Positions 55,003 to 63,435 are shown, counted from the stretch's first letter. The stretch is 64,000 nt of DNA from Algoriphagus ratkowskyi (GCF_002150505.1 NZ_MSSV01000009.1:186001-250000), one strand, 5' to 3'. Notes: generated from the letters alone by a model not told the origin. Numbers and translations are program-made.

Positions 55003-55387
55003 ACAGATGATTGTTATACAGTGCTATATAATTTGTCCAAGATCTGCGCTGCAGAACGCACCGGTGATAGTAGAAAATGAATAGGCAATTAGGTGGCCAG
55101 TCCAAAACGCCATTGATTTGCTTGTGGCTACTATGCCCGGAAAAGATTAATATGCGAGTAAAAAAGCGGCTTGAGGCCGCTTTTTCCTCAAACCATTCGG
55201 GATTATATTTTAATTCCTCTTTGGTAATCCCATTCAAGATGAAATCTTCTCCACTATCATTGCTTATATGATGAATTTTTCCAATCGATTTGAGCTTTTC
55301 GATCATCTTCCAGGCATTTGCTCTGCTTCCTTCATTGATCTCAATGAATTCTTCTTCTGTGACCCTTATAATTTCATTTTGGTTCAT
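54995..55387 (-). CDS. Small protein upstream of the HEPN-like gene
   Basis: From ATG 55387 the frame gives 130 residues. The N-terminal 75 residues look genuine: MNQNEIIRVTEEEFIEINE, NAWKMIEKLKSIGKIHHIS, DFILNGITKEELKYNPEWF. The last 55 residues (HKQINGVLDWPPNCLF, YHRCVLQRRSW) look like translated non-coding DNA, and the frame reads through a perfect terminator-type hairpin at 55161-55185. The gene may have lost its stop codon, or its end may be a deletion junction. Overlap with the HEPN-like gene would allow coupling (antitoxin-toxin order) but this is inference. Confidence 0.5.
   Translation of the reverse strand: MNQNEIIRVTEEEFIEINEGSRANAWKMIEKLKSIGKIHHISNDSGEDFILNGITKEELKYNPEWFEEKAASSRFFTRILIFSGHSSHKQINGVLDWPPNCLFIFYYHRCVLQRRSWTNYIALYNNHLYG
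55161..55185. terminator. Terminator-type hairpin inside the small gene
   Basis: A perfect 10-bp stem (AAAAAGCGGC with GCCGCTTTTT, 5-nt loop) has a T-run after the stem in both directions. It lies within the reading frame of the 54995-55387 gene. Confidence 0.6.
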
Positions 55388-55894
55388 GGTAACTATTATT
55401 AATGGTGAACCTAAATTTACAACAAATACAGAATATTTACAAATGTTTAAATATAGAAACAAAATATAATTCTTATATTATAATAAAACCAAAATAATAA
55501 ATCGTTATTTCAAGATTACTATTAATCCGGATTCCAGTGAATTACTATCACACAGAAGTATAGTAATATTCTTACCCGTAATTTTAAAATCAGTGAATTC
55601 CGATTTCGACATTCTCGATAAAATCCAAAATATCCCGGGAAAACTCGAACCCATATTCCTGAAGGATTGTGCTTTGCTCTCTTAGCGTATCTCACGTTCC
55701 GATCAAATACAGGTAATGGATGTTTAGAAAAACAGATTTATGATGTACCCCTGTTACCGCGTCCTGTGAAGACTATTTAAAAATGATCGCTATTTTTTTG
55801 ATTGGTCATAATTTCCATAGAATTATAAAATAAGGAGAAGTGTCAGTTCCAAAAAAACACCAGATATCGCTACTGATTTCGCTAATAATTCAAA
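55388..55894. other. Non-coding region with a short coding-like fragment
   Basis: About 500 nt, AT-rich. On the minus strand, 55590-55691 is a 33-codon open stretch without a start, reading LREQSTILQEYGFEFSRDIL and DFIENVEIGI, probably the end of a lost gene. Nothing else is seen. Confidence 0.35.
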
Positions 55895-55937
55895 TAAAAA
55901 AACCCTACCTATCATTTTTTCTGATAGTTAGGGTTTT
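55895..55937 (-). terminator. Terminator of the tRNA-like unit
   Basis: A stem of AAAACCCTA-type arms with one mismatch and a short loop (TTTTTTC on the plus strand) has T-rich flanks on both sides. On the minus strand it follows the tRNA-like unit. Confidence 0.7.
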
Positions 55938-56055
55938 TAGATGTAGAGAGGAAAGGGTTGCTCATACGCGCAAGCATGCCGCACTGTCCCTCGCGAATCT
56001 CCCGATGGTCGATTTCAAACCCGAGGGTTCTCACCCCTTCCAAATTCATCTTGAT
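55938..56055 (-). ncRNA. Possible tRNA-Ser-derived or tRNA-end-bearing RNA
   Basis: The segment is visibly more GC-rich than its surroundings. Read on the minus strand it ends with CCTTTCCTCTCTACAT, close to the 3' end of the neighbouring tRNA-Ser (CCCTTCCTCTCTACAT), and each copy is followed by a terminator. It starts in a region that contains no cloverleaf. It could be a decayed or chimeric tRNA copy or a small RNA. A plus-strand 74-residue frame covers it but looks spurious. Confidence 0.35.
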
Positions 56056-56065
56056 TTAGACTAAA

Positions 56066-56098
56066 AAGAAAAAGCCAACTTTATTGCTAAAGTTGGCT
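56066..56098 (-). terminator. Terminator of tRNA-Ser
   Basis: An 11-bp stem (AGCCAACTTTA with TAAAGTTGGCT, loop of 4) with a T run on the minus strand lies just after the tRNA-Ser 3' end. Confidence 0.85.
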
Positions 56099-56104
56099 CT
56101 AATG

Positions 56105-56189
56105 TAGAGAGGAAGGGATTCGAACCCTCGATACCTTGCAGTATACACGCTTTCCAAGCGTGCGCCTTCAGCCACTCGGCCACCTCTCT
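56105..56189 (-). tRNA. tRNA-Ser (anticodon GGA)
   Basis: The minus-strand sequence begins AGAGAGGTGGCCGAGTGG. It pairs AGAGAGG with CCTCTCT, and has anticodon stem CACGC with GCGTG around TTGGAAA (anticodon GGA) and a long variable arm. The T arm contains GGGTTCGAATCCC. It is 85 nt and has no encoded CCA. Discriminator appears to be A, while G is usual for Ser, worth checking. Confidence 0.93.
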
Positions 56190-56288
56190 AGGTTGTTTTC
56201 TGATCCAGCATTCTGAATCGGAGTGCAAAGAAAATTATTATTAGTGCCCTTTCCAAATAATCCCAGAAAATAGCCAATGAATTTGCTT

Positions 56289-57356
56289 CTATGCGCTCAT
56301 CTCTCCTGCCAGAGCCACTTTCAGCTTGGCCACAATGACCTCGTGTTTACTCTCCTGCCCAAGCAAAAACATCAATTTTGTCACAGCTGCTTCCGTAGTC
56401 ATATCTGTTCCGCTAATTACCCCCACATTAAGTAGTTCTTTGCTAGTCTCATATCTTCCCTGGATCACTCGACCTCCATTACATTGCGACACATTTAGTA
56501 TAATCACTCCTTTTTTAATCGCTTTTTGCAAGGAATTCATAAACCAGTCCTCACTTGGACTATTTCCCGATCCGTAAGTTTCCAACACAATGGCCTTGAG
56601 TCCTTCAATATTCAGCATGGCATCAATCACTTTTTGTGTAATCCCGGGAAATAGCTTGAGAATAAGTACATTATTATCCAGCGTATTTCTAGTTACTAGC
56701 TTCTTATGGGATTCCAGCGGACGAATAGCCTGAGTATTATAATCTATCACGATTCCAGATTCGGCCAGCGGAGGATAATTCTCCGATTCAAAGGCATCAA
56801 AATGCACACTTTGCACTTTTTTGGAGCGATTTCCTCTCAACAGTAAGTGGTTAAAGAAAATACAAACCTCAGGCACTATCGGCTCTCCATTGATCTTTGC
56901 AGTAGCAATCTCAAGGGAAGTCATAAGATTTTCACGCGCATCTGATCGCATAGCGGAGATCGGCAACTGAGCTCCTGTAAAGATCACAGGTTTATTCAAG
57001 CCTTGTAGCATATAACTCAGCATCGAAGCAGAATATGCCATAGTGTCGGTACCATGTAACACCACAAAGCCATCATAGCTATCGTAATTCTCATAAATAA
57101 TATATGCCATGTCCTTCCAATGACTCATGGAAACGTTGGATGAGTCTATCGGCTCAGGAAAGGAAATCACCGTAATGGCAATATCCATGGTATATAGGAT
57201 AGGGATTTTCTCCAGTATCTGCCCGAAGTTGAACGGCACAAGTGCACCGCTATCATCATAAGCCATCCCAAGCGTACCACCAGTATATATAATGAGTACT
57301 GAGGATGTCTTGCTGGTGCGAAGTGCAGTATTTAATCGTACTATCTTATAGTTCAT
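56289..57356 (-). CDS. ansA: Type I L-asparaginase
   Basis: Cytoplasmic asparaginase converts asparagine to aspartate and ammonia. The 355-residue protein has the first active-site motif VLIIYTGGTLGMAYDDSGALVP, the second VVLHGTDTMAYSASML and FTGAQLPISAMRSDARENL. It has no signal peptide, which fits type I. Its start overlaps the end of the upstream tatD-type gene by 4 nt, so both are made from one transcript. Some Bacteroidota place these two together. Confidence 0.94.
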   Translation of the reverse strand: MNYKIVRLNTALRTSKTSSVLIIYTGGTLGMAYDDSGALVPFNFGQILEKIPILYTMDIAITVISFPEPIDSSNVSMSHWKDMAYIIYENYDSYDGFVVLHGTDTMAYSASMLSYMLQGLNKPVIFTGAQLPISAMRSDARENLMTSLEIATAKINGEPIVPEVCIFFNHLLLRGNRSKKVQSVHFDAFESENYPPLAESGIVIDYNTQAIRPLESHKKLVTRNTLDNNVLILKLFPGITQKVIDAMLNIEGLKAIVLETYGSGNSPSEDWFMNSLQKAIKKGVIILNVSQCNGGRVIQGRYETSKELLNVGVISGTDMTTEAAVTKLMFLLGQESKHEVIVAKLKVALAGEMSA

Positions 57357-58129
57357 GATTCAATCTCACGGAATAAGTTAAGGGCATTTTCTTTTGTCTT
57401 GAGCGCTACTTCCTCTTTTGAAAGCTGTAGAAAATCTCCAATTTTCTCTGCTATAAATGGTAAATATGCCGGAGAGTTCCGCTTGCCTCTGAACGGTACA
57501 GGAGCAAGATAAGGAGCGTCTGTCTCCAAAACTAAATGCTCGATGCTGATTTCAGGGATTACTTTATCCAATCCCCCATTCTTGAAAGTAGCTACTCCAC
57601 CGATTCCCAGCAGAAAGCCCATCTCAATGATTTGCTCTGCCTGATCCAGATTTCCATTGAAACAATGGAAGATCCCTTTTAACTTGCCGTCAAGCTCTGC
57701 CTTCACTATGGCAATTGTTTCGTCCATAGAATCTCGGCAGTGAAGGACAATCGGTAAATCTCTTTCCTTTGCCCAACTGATCTGAATTTTCAGCGCCTCT
57801 TTTTGCTGCTCAAAAAACGTCTTGTCCCAATATAAGTCCAGTCCAATCTCTCCAATAGCTGCAAACTGACGTTTATTCAGCCAGTCTTCCATGATAACCA
57901 GTTGCTCCCGAAAGTCCTCTTTCACATCACATGGATGCAGACCCATCATAGGAATGCATAAACCCGGATATTTCTCTTCGCAAGCGAGCATAGCTTCTAT
58001 AGTGGATACGTCCACATTTGGCATGTAAACTCGCTCAATACCAGCATCTCTGATTTCTTGAATCACTTGATCACGATCCGAGTCAAACTTAGTTGAATAA
58101 ATATGTGCGTGGGTCTCTATGTAATTCAT
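57353..58129 (-). CDS. tatD: TatD-family metal-dependent DNase
   Basis: The 258-residue amidohydrolase-fold protein has the metal-binding sets ETHAHIYSTKFD, EIGLDLYWD, VLHCRDS, GIFHCFNG and LETDAPYLAP. TatD/YcfH proteins act as 3'-5' exonucleases and are linked to DNA repair or oxidative damage. Length is normal. It overlaps ansA by 4 nt. Exact paralogue (TatD versus YcfH) cannot be settled. Confidence 0.93.
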   Translation of the reverse strand: MNYIETHAHIYSTKFDSDRDQVIQEIRDAGIERVYMPNVDVSTIEAMLACEEKYPGLCIPMMGLHPCDVKEDFREQLVIMEDWLNKRQFAAIGEIGLDLYWDKTFFEQQKEALKIQISWAKERDLPIVLHCRDSMDETIAIVKAELDGKLKGIFHCFNGNLDQAEQIIEMGFLLGIGGVATFKNGGLDKVIPEISIEHLVLETDAPYLAPVPFRGKRNSPAYLPFIAEKIGDFLQLSKEEVALKTKENALNLFREIES

Positions 58130-58257
58130 ACAATTATAATAAGTCTTATTAAATCCAATACCTGTCCGAATATTTCGGGTTGGAATCTGTCATAAATCAT
58201 AATTATTCCAGGTGTAAGCCATGGTATTATACCTGTATGCCCCTGGGAGGCTTGATT

Positions 58258-59367
58258 TCAGGGGTATATTCTGGATTTCCATTGGGTCTTGGAAGGCCAA
58301 AAATAGTAAAGAATAGTAAGGAGGATGGTATAGAAATTATAAAAATCAAAAAGCAGTAAGTATATCCATTTGATAATTGCTCCTGATTTCCGGGCTATTC
58401 TTGCAAGAAATATGCCTTGCAAAACTATTTTGACCAATGAAAGAGCTAGCCCTACCGACACATTTATACTCATTATGGCAACTATAACTATGAAGTAAAC
58501 TACTTGTAATGCTAATGCAAGTTTCCAATAAAAAGGCAGCGTCATCACGCCGCTAAGCCATCGCTTTCGTTGATGCAGCAAATTCATAAAACTCGTTTCG
58601 GCTTTGGTTTTAACAAGCATTCCTGGACTCACTTGATGCACTATAGAATAACCTGCATGCTGAATCGCTCTGGAGATTTCCAGATCTTCGGTTAGGCAAA
58701 ATGGCAAGTTCTTAAAACCTCCACTTCGCTGATAAGCTTCTTTGCTGATCACCATATTATTTCCCAAGCCGGTTGTCGGAATGTTCAGATCTGTTGCCAC
58801 TTTCACAAAACCCAAAGTCAACCACCAATCAATCTCCTGAAATTTTTCTAGCATGCCCGTCGCTTTCACCTGAGTGATCCCGATTACTATCCCAACATTT
58901 TCCCCGAAACAACTTACTCCTTCCCGTATCCAATCAGGATTCACATCACAATCCGCGTCTGTGAAAAAATAGTAATCTCCAGTGGCCCTCTCTTCCAAAA
59001 TCGCCAATGCATTAGCCTTGCCATTTTCATTGTAAAGGGCAGTTTCTGATGATGATATCGTGATAAAAGTTCTGTTAGATGCCACCTTGCACCAGTCCTC
59101 TAAAATCACAGAAGTACCATCAGTACTCTGATCATCGACAAAGAGTAACTGGATTTGATCTTTAAGATAATCCAATTGCTCTAAAGAACGCAAAAGATCA
59201 GGAAGGTCTTTTTCCTCATTTCTGGCTGCTACCAGAACAGACACAAGAGGTAAGTCTTTTGGAAGCTTTCTTGGATGGTCTTTCCAGAAAATTTCAATAC
59301 GTACTACAGCAATGACGAACTGAGCCAGTATCAACCCAACTATTCCATAACATATCCAGACTATCAT
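58258..59367 (-). CDS. Family 2 glycosyltransferase, membrane-associated
   Basis: The chosen start (59367, ATGATAG overlapping the deacetylase stop by 4 nt) gives 369 residues. An N-terminal helix leads to a GT2 domain with VSVLVAARNEEKDLPDLL, FVDDQSTDG, DADCDVNP and ED. The C-terminal part has the QxxRW-like LHQRKRWLSG motif and three or more transmembrane helices. It probably polymerises or adds sugars at the membrane (exopolysaccharide or glycolipid). It is coupled to a NodB-type deacetylase, a pattern of beta-1,6-GlcNAc or chitin-oligosaccharide-type synthesis, but the sugar cannot be named. Confidence 0.9.
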   Translation of the reverse strand: MIVWICYGIVGLILAQFVIAVVRIEIFWKDHPRKLPKDLPLVSVLVAARNEEKDLPDLLRSLEQLDYLKDQIQLLFVDDQSTDGTSVILEDWCKVASNRTFITISSSETALYNENGKANALAILEERATGDYYFFTDADCDVNPDWIREGVSCFGENVGIVIGITQVKATGMLEKFQEIDWWLTLGFVKVATDLNIPTTGLGNNMVISKEAYQRSGGFKNLPFCLTEDLEISRAIQHAGYSIVHQVSPGMLVKTKAETSFMNLLHQRKRWLSGVMTLPFYWKLALALQVVYFIVIVAIMSINVSVGLALSLVKIVLQGIFLARIARKSGAIIKWIYLLLFDFYNFYTILLTILYYFWPSKTQWKSRIYP

Positions 59368-59990
59368 AAGACATCTGCTTTCCAACCCATATCCTGTATG
59401 AAATCAAGGTATTGAGGTAGGATCTTTGGCAAAAGCTCCTTAGTCTTTATTTGATCATGAAAGACTGCAATAGTTCCAGGCTTGGTGTACTGGACGGATT
59501 TCTTCAATACTACTTCTGATTTCAAATTTCGATCATAATCACCAGAAAGCATATCCCACATCACTAGCTGATGAAATCTAGACACCTCCACTGCCTGGCT
59601 CGATTTGATCAGCCCATAGGGAGGGCGGAATAACTTTGTCTTTATCCCAAGCACATCTCCCAGTACTTTATCGCAAAGTTCTACATTATCCAAATAGATT
59701 GTCTTTTCGGTTTTCCACCCATTCATGTGATTGAAGGTGTGGTTCCCGAGCTTATGCCCTGCACTCACAATTTCCTGTGCCAAAGATGGATATCTAGCTA
59801 CATTGTCCCCAACTATAAAAAAAGTCGCTTTCTGATCTCTTTTGGCCAATTCTTCCAAAACATAATCAGTAACTCCTGGCACTGGCCCATCGTCAAAAGT
59901 CAAGTAAACCGTCTTTTCCTCAGCACTTTTGCTCCAAAGTCTCTTAGGGAAAAGGCGCTGAACTAGTACGGGAACCGTATGCCAGATCAT
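59364..59990 (-). CDS. Polysaccharide deacetylase (NodB homology domain)
   Basis: The 208-residue enzyme has the five NodB motifs: TFDDGP (31-36, Asp33-Asp34), HTFNH (His84, His88), RPPYG, WDMLSGDY and a C-terminal VFHDQ motif. It removes acetyl groups from N-acetylglucosamine-containing chains using a divalent metal. No signal peptide is obvious, so it may act in the cytoplasm or be anchored; the N-terminal MIWHTVPVLVQRLFPKRLW is moderately hydrophobic. It is followed by the GT2 gene (coupled) and preceded by the PP2C gene 4 nt away. Confidence 0.92.
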   Translation of the reverse strand: MIWHTVPVLVQRLFPKRLWSKSAEEKTVYLTFDDGPVPGVTDYVLEELAKRDQKATFFIVGDNVARYPSLAQEIVSAGHKLGNHTFNHMNGWKTEKTIYLDNVELCDKVLGDVLGIKTKLFRPPYGLIKSSQAVEVSRFHQLVMWDMLSGDYDRNLKSEVVLKKSVQYTKPGTIAVFHDQIKTKELLPKILPQYLDFIQDMGWKADVL

Positions 59991-59994
59991 TCTA

Positions 59995-61194
59995 TTAGAA
60001 TCTTAAACTTAGCAAGGTCAGATCATCTCTCAGCGGCACATTTTTGGAAAACTGCTCAATCTTTTTCAAAAACTTCCGATGAAAATCATCTGGATCCATA
60101 CCCATATTCTTGGTGACAAATGCCTCTAATCGATCTTCTCCGTACTCCTCTTCCTCGGGGTTCATCGCTTCTGTCAGACCGTCCGTGTAGAGATGTAGGG
60201 AAAAATTAGTAAGATGTTCACGTTTACCTATCTCCAAGAAGGGTAACTCATCAAAAGCTCCAAGGATTGTAGTTCCTGCCTGCAAGCTTTCAAATTCACC
60301 GGTTGCATCACGGCAAAGCAAAGGCGGGTTATGTCCAGCATTTACATACATAAGTTCGCGAGTTTTGAAATTGAAATAGCCTAGAAAAAAAGTAATGAAT
60401 CGCTCCCCATGTGTATTTTCATATAGGGTATAGTTCAGCTGCTTTACGACCATTTCCAGATCTGCATCGCTGCGCAAAAGTGTACGCAATGCCGCTTGAA
60501 AATTAGACATCAAAAGTGCCGCAGCAATTCCTTTGCCTGATACATCCGCAATACAAAAGTAAACTTCGTCTTTGGATTTGCGGATCAGATCATAGTAATC
60601 TCCGCCCACCATGCTATGAGGTAAATAAGTGACCTTTGCTTTCAGCTCCTTATCTATAGGAAGTTCGGCTGGGAAAAGCATTTGCTGCACCTGAGAAGCA
60701 ATAGCTACTTCCCGATTTAAGATTTCCTGCTCGAGTTGCTTTCGGGCAAATCGCTTATTTTCCAGTGCCACCACCAGAATATTGGTTAAAGCTTTAGTGA
60801 AATCAAGATCCAATTCCAAAGCCTCATCTTTCCTACGCAGAAAGAGAATCGCTAGCATCTTGTCTTTATGGTAGACTGGCAAATATTCAAGTTGTTCCAA
60901 AGAATAATCTGCTTCCAATTCCAAGCTTAATTCTCCCTGCTGATCCACTACCTGACTAGCAGCGATCAATTTCGGAATCTTCCCTTTTACGCCATGGGAG
61001 ATTTTATTTTCAAAAGCGCCTTCTTTCGCCACGAAGAGTATCAATGCTTTGATATTCAGATGGACTAAACAGGTAAACTTGAAAATATTAAGCAAAATTG
61101 CTTCAGACTGATTCTCATTGATCGCCTGCGTAATTTCCAGCAGCGATTTCAATTGCAGTTCCTTGCGTTGATATTTATGTGTTTCAGTGATCAA
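59995..61194 (-). CDS. PP2C/SpoIIE-family protein phosphatase with GAF-like domain
   Basis: The 399-residue protein has an N-terminal GAF-like sensor region (about 20-165) and a coiled linker. A SpoIIE/RsbU-type phosphatase domain follows: LPHSMVGGDYYDLI with metal-binding acidic residues, FCIADVSGKGIAAALLMS, YVNAGHNPPLL, YTDGLTEAM and RDDLTLLSL. Such phosphatases control anti-sigma partner-switching or, as here possibly, glycan synthesis. It sits 4 nt before the NodB gene, so it may regulate this cluster (inference). Confidence 0.9.
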   Translation of the reverse strand: MITETHKYQRKELQLKSLLEITQAINENQSEAILLNIFKFTCLVHLNIKALILFVAKEGAFENKISHGVKGKIPKLIAASQVVDQQGELSLELEADYSLEQLEYLPVYHKDKMLAILFLRRKDEALELDLDFTKALTNILVVALENKRFARKQLEQEILNREVAIASQVQQMLFPAELPIDKELKAKVTYLPHSMVGGDYYDLIRKSKDEVYFCIADVSGKGIAAALLMSNFQAALRTLLRSDADLEMVVKQLNYTLYENTHGERFITFFLGYFNFKTRELMYVNAGHNPPLLCRDATGEFESLQAGTTILGAFDELPFLEIGKREHLTNFSLHLYTDGLTEAMNPEEEEYGEDRLEAFVTKNMGMDPDDFHRKFLKKIEQFSKNVPLRDDLTLLSLRF

Positions 61195-61196
61195 TT

Positions 61197-61448
61197 CTAT
61201 AATGTGTTATGTGCCATCAGCCCTTTTTTTGTTGCCAAAAAATATAAGCCACTCCCCTCTTTAATAATATCTACTGTACTAAATCTCTCTTTGTCCGGAT
61301 CATCCAGACATTTGACATAACCTTGAGAAAAAAGGCTTTGAAGGGTAGAGAGTAATAATTCTTCCTCCCATTCCAAGGTTTCCAAAAGATAACTATAGGG
61401 CTGAACGAAGTAAAGTTCGTCCATCAAATCAAATTCCTCGTCGTTCAT
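61197..61448 (-). CDS. Small hypothetical protein
   Basis: I start at the ATG at 61448 (83 residues) because the longer frame (to 61562) would overlap the GT2 gene by about 80 nt. The product MNDEEFDLMDELYFVQPYSYLL is acidic with helices, EWEEELLLSTLQSLFSQGYVKCL and TVDIIKEGSGLYFLATKKGLM. The helical part resembles a small winged-helix protein. It ends 2 nt before the PP2C start, so coupling is likely. No family is recognised. Confidence 0.65.
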   Translation of the reverse strand: MNDEEFDLMDELYFVQPYSYLLETLEWEEELLLSTLQSLFSQGYVKCLDDPDKERFSTVDIIKEGSGLYFLATKKGLMAHNTL

Positions 61449-61482
61449 GATTCTAAATTCAGTTTCTAAAATTAACACTTCT

Positions 61483-62583
61483 CTAGTTCCTTCTGCCCTT
61501 CCAAGTGAATTTTCCTCTGAATACTCCCCATCCAACTCGCAAGACATAAAAAGGATGCACAAAGGAAGTTTGAAGGAAAGAATAAGGACTGGAAAACCTA
61601 CCGAAGCTTTTTAACACCTTTCCCAAACTCAATTTCTCTGCAGCTATTTTCAGCAGCCAAACTAACCCTAAAGCGAGTACACCTTTAACGCCTGATGAAA
61701 TCAAATAAAAACTTCCAAGCCAAATTAACTGCGCCAAAAAACCTCCAGCGGCGGATAGGGCGTGAGAGATGGAGAAGTGTGCTTTCCATTTACTTGCCCA
61801 GCGAACGCGCTGATTAATTAAGCTTTGCCAAGTTTGCTCTGCCCTTGTTGTAACCAATATCTGGGAAGAATTTAAATAGACGCAGGCATCTCTCCCATAC
61901 ATTCCAGCTATTTTTTTTAAAAGAAACTCATCGTCTCCTGAGGCAATCTGCCGATTTCCTTCGTACCCATCCACCTGTTCAAATGCAGACTTCCTATAGG
62001 ACAAGTTCGCACCACTGCAGATTAAGGGTTCTTTTTTGGCAAAAAAGTAATTTGTAACCAACAAAATACTTGCCCAGTCTAATGATTGAAACACCTCCAA
62101 AAAGGTGTTTTTTACCTCCACTAATACTGCTCCGGCCACGAGCTGGACCTGAGGATCCTGAAATGGATAAACCATTTCTTCAATCCAGGATTCTTTAAAA
62201 CTACAGTCCATATCGGTGCACAGAATAATTTCTCCAACCGCCAAATTCACCCCATATTCTATAGAAGCTTTTTTTCCATTTGTTGGGATTTTGAGGATTT
62301 GAACATTTCTTTCCTCTAAAAAATACTGCTCCAATAGCTGAAAGGACGCATCCTCAGAATGATCATCTATAAGTAGAATCTCAAGATTTGGATAGCTTAA
62401 CTTCTTTAGATTTAAGCTCAAATTCAAAGCATTTTCTGCTTCATTACGGAATGGGACAATAAGCGTCACCTCGGGATAAATGGCTTGAACATCAGCCGAA
62501 TCCACTTTTTTGTGCCAAAATCGACTCATCCACCAAAGTATTGTGAAGTAACTCAGAGACCAGATGAGGTAAAAACTTAGCAT
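61483..62583 (-). CDS. Family 2 glycosyltransferase, membrane-associated (second)
   Basis: The chosen start (ATG at 62583, 366 residues) avoids overlap with ruvC; the longer frame to 62619 has 12 extra residues. Motifs are LIVPFRNEAENALNLSLNL, IDDHSEDASFQLL, DMDCSFKESW, ASGDDEFLL and the NQRVRWASKW (QxxRW-like) motif, with C-terminal helices (LAQLIWLGSFYLIS). Together with the second GT2 and the deacetylase it suggests surface glycan synthesis. Substrate unknown. Divergent from ruvC with a 21-nt gap. Confidence 0.9.
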   Translation of the reverse strand: MLSFYLIWSLSYFTILWWMSRFWHKKVDSADVQAIYPEVTLIVPFRNEAENALNLSLNLKKLSYPNLEILLIDDHSEDASFQLLEQYFLEERNVQILKIPTNGKKASIEYGVNLAVGEIILCTDMDCSFKESWIEEMVYPFQDPQVQLVAGAVLVEVKNTFLEVFQSLDWASILLVTNYFFAKKEPLICSGANLSYRKSAFEQVDGYEGNRQIASGDDEFLLKKIAGMYGRDACVYLNSSQILVTTRAEQTWQSLINQRVRWASKWKAHFSISHALSAAGGFLAQLIWLGSFYLISSGVKGVLALGLVWLLKIAAEKLSLGKVLKSFGRFSSPYSFLQTSFVHPFYVLRVGWGVFRGKFTWKGRRN

Positions 62584-62604
62584 GTTTTGGGCTAACTTGC
62601 GGGG

Positions 62605-63180
62605 GTGAGCAAAGAACAAGAAAAAGCGCCAAACGAAAAAATTATCCTAGGCATTGATCCCGGCACAAACGTCATGGGCTATGCATTGATTTTGACAGAA
62701 GGCAAAAAATACAAGATCCTTCAATATGGTGTGATTCATCTCAAAAAGTATGAAACACATGAATTGAAACTTAAGAAGATTTTTGAGCGGATCACGGGAA
62801 TTTTGGAAGAATTCATGCCAGATAGCGTGGCTTTGGAAGCACCTTTTTTTGGTGTAAATGTGCAATCTATGCTCAAGCTCGGTCGAGCTCAAGGTGTAGC
62901 GATGGCGGCAGCGTTGGCGAGAGATATCCCGATCACTGAATATTCTCCTAAGAAAGTGAAGCAGTCCGTCACTGGAAATGGAAACGCATCAAAGGAGCAA
63001 GTTGCCGCAATGCTTCAAACACTTTTTTCGCTCACTGAGCTACCCAAAATGTTGGATGCTACAGATGCATTGGCTGTCGCGCTTTGTCATCATTTTCACG
63101 ATGGAAGGTTACAGACAAAAGGAAGAAATGCAGGTTGGAAATCATTTATCGAAGATAACCCAGACCGGCTGAAGAAATAA
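62605..63180 (+). CDS. ruvC: Crossover junction endodeoxyribonuclease RuvC
   Basis: RuvC resolves Holliday junctions with RuvAB. It starts at GTG (62605), and no other start precedes the conserved core. The 191 residues hold the catalytic acids Asp18 (LGIDPGT), Glu78 (VALEAP), Asp151 and Asp154 (LDATDALAVAL), all present. Length is near the family's 160-190. The start is 21 nt from the divergent GT2 start, a compact junction. A terminator follows. Confidence 0.95.
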   Translation: MSKEQEKAPNEKIILGIDPGTNVMGYALILTEGKKYKILQYGVIHLKKYETHELKLKKIFERITGILEEFMPDSVALEAPFFGVNVQSMLKLGRAQGVAMAAALARDIPITEYSPKKVKQSVTGNGNASKEQVAAMLQTLFSLTELPKMLDATDALAVALCHHFHDGRLQTKGRNAGWKSFIEDNPDRLKK

Positions 63181-63218
63181 TAACACAGTGAATTGTAATG
63201 TTGGTAAGTAGTAAAAAG

Positions 63219-63246
63219 TAAAACCCGGCGCTAACCGGGTTTTTAA
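63219..63246 (+). terminator. Terminator of ruvC
   Basis: A 9-bp stem (AAAACCCGG with CCGGGTTTT, 6-nt loop) ends in a T tract, about 40 nt after the stop codon. Confidence 0.85.
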
Positions 63247-63296
63247 GTATTTCTATATAATGTATATCCAAAATTGCCACTTTCAGATTGAAGCCA

Positions 63297-63397
63297 CTTC
63301 CGTCTTCTGTCTCCCATCTTCCGTCTTCTGTCTCCTGTCTCCTGTCTCCTGTCTTCTGTCTCCCATCTTCCGTCTTCTGTCTCCTGTCTTCCAGCTT
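63297..63397. repeat. CT-rich heptamer tandem repeat
   Basis: About 14 degenerate 7-bp units (TCTTCTG, TCTCCTG, TCTCCCA, TCTTCCG) form a tandem block of about 100 bp with a higher-order pattern. A minus-strand frame through it yields a low-complexity peptide and is spurious. Confidence 0.9.
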
Positions 63398-63435
63398 CAA
63401 AAGCTAAATGACTACTTGTAAAATTTCGAAATCAC

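Noticed and set aside
54998-55140. Possible integron attC-like site near the HEPN-like gene
   Set aside because: The conserved GTTRRRY and RYYYAAC core sites were not found at matching positions, and no integrase is nearby.
55840-56064. 74-codon plus-strand frame over the tRNA-like unit
   Set aside because: Its sequence is the typical spurious translation of tRNA-adjacent DNA and overlaps a terminator hairpin.
63146-63400. 84-codon minus-strand frame over the CT-rich repeat
   Set aside because: The product is only repeated RRQKTEDG-type peptides from the tandem DNA repeat, overlapping the ruvC end.
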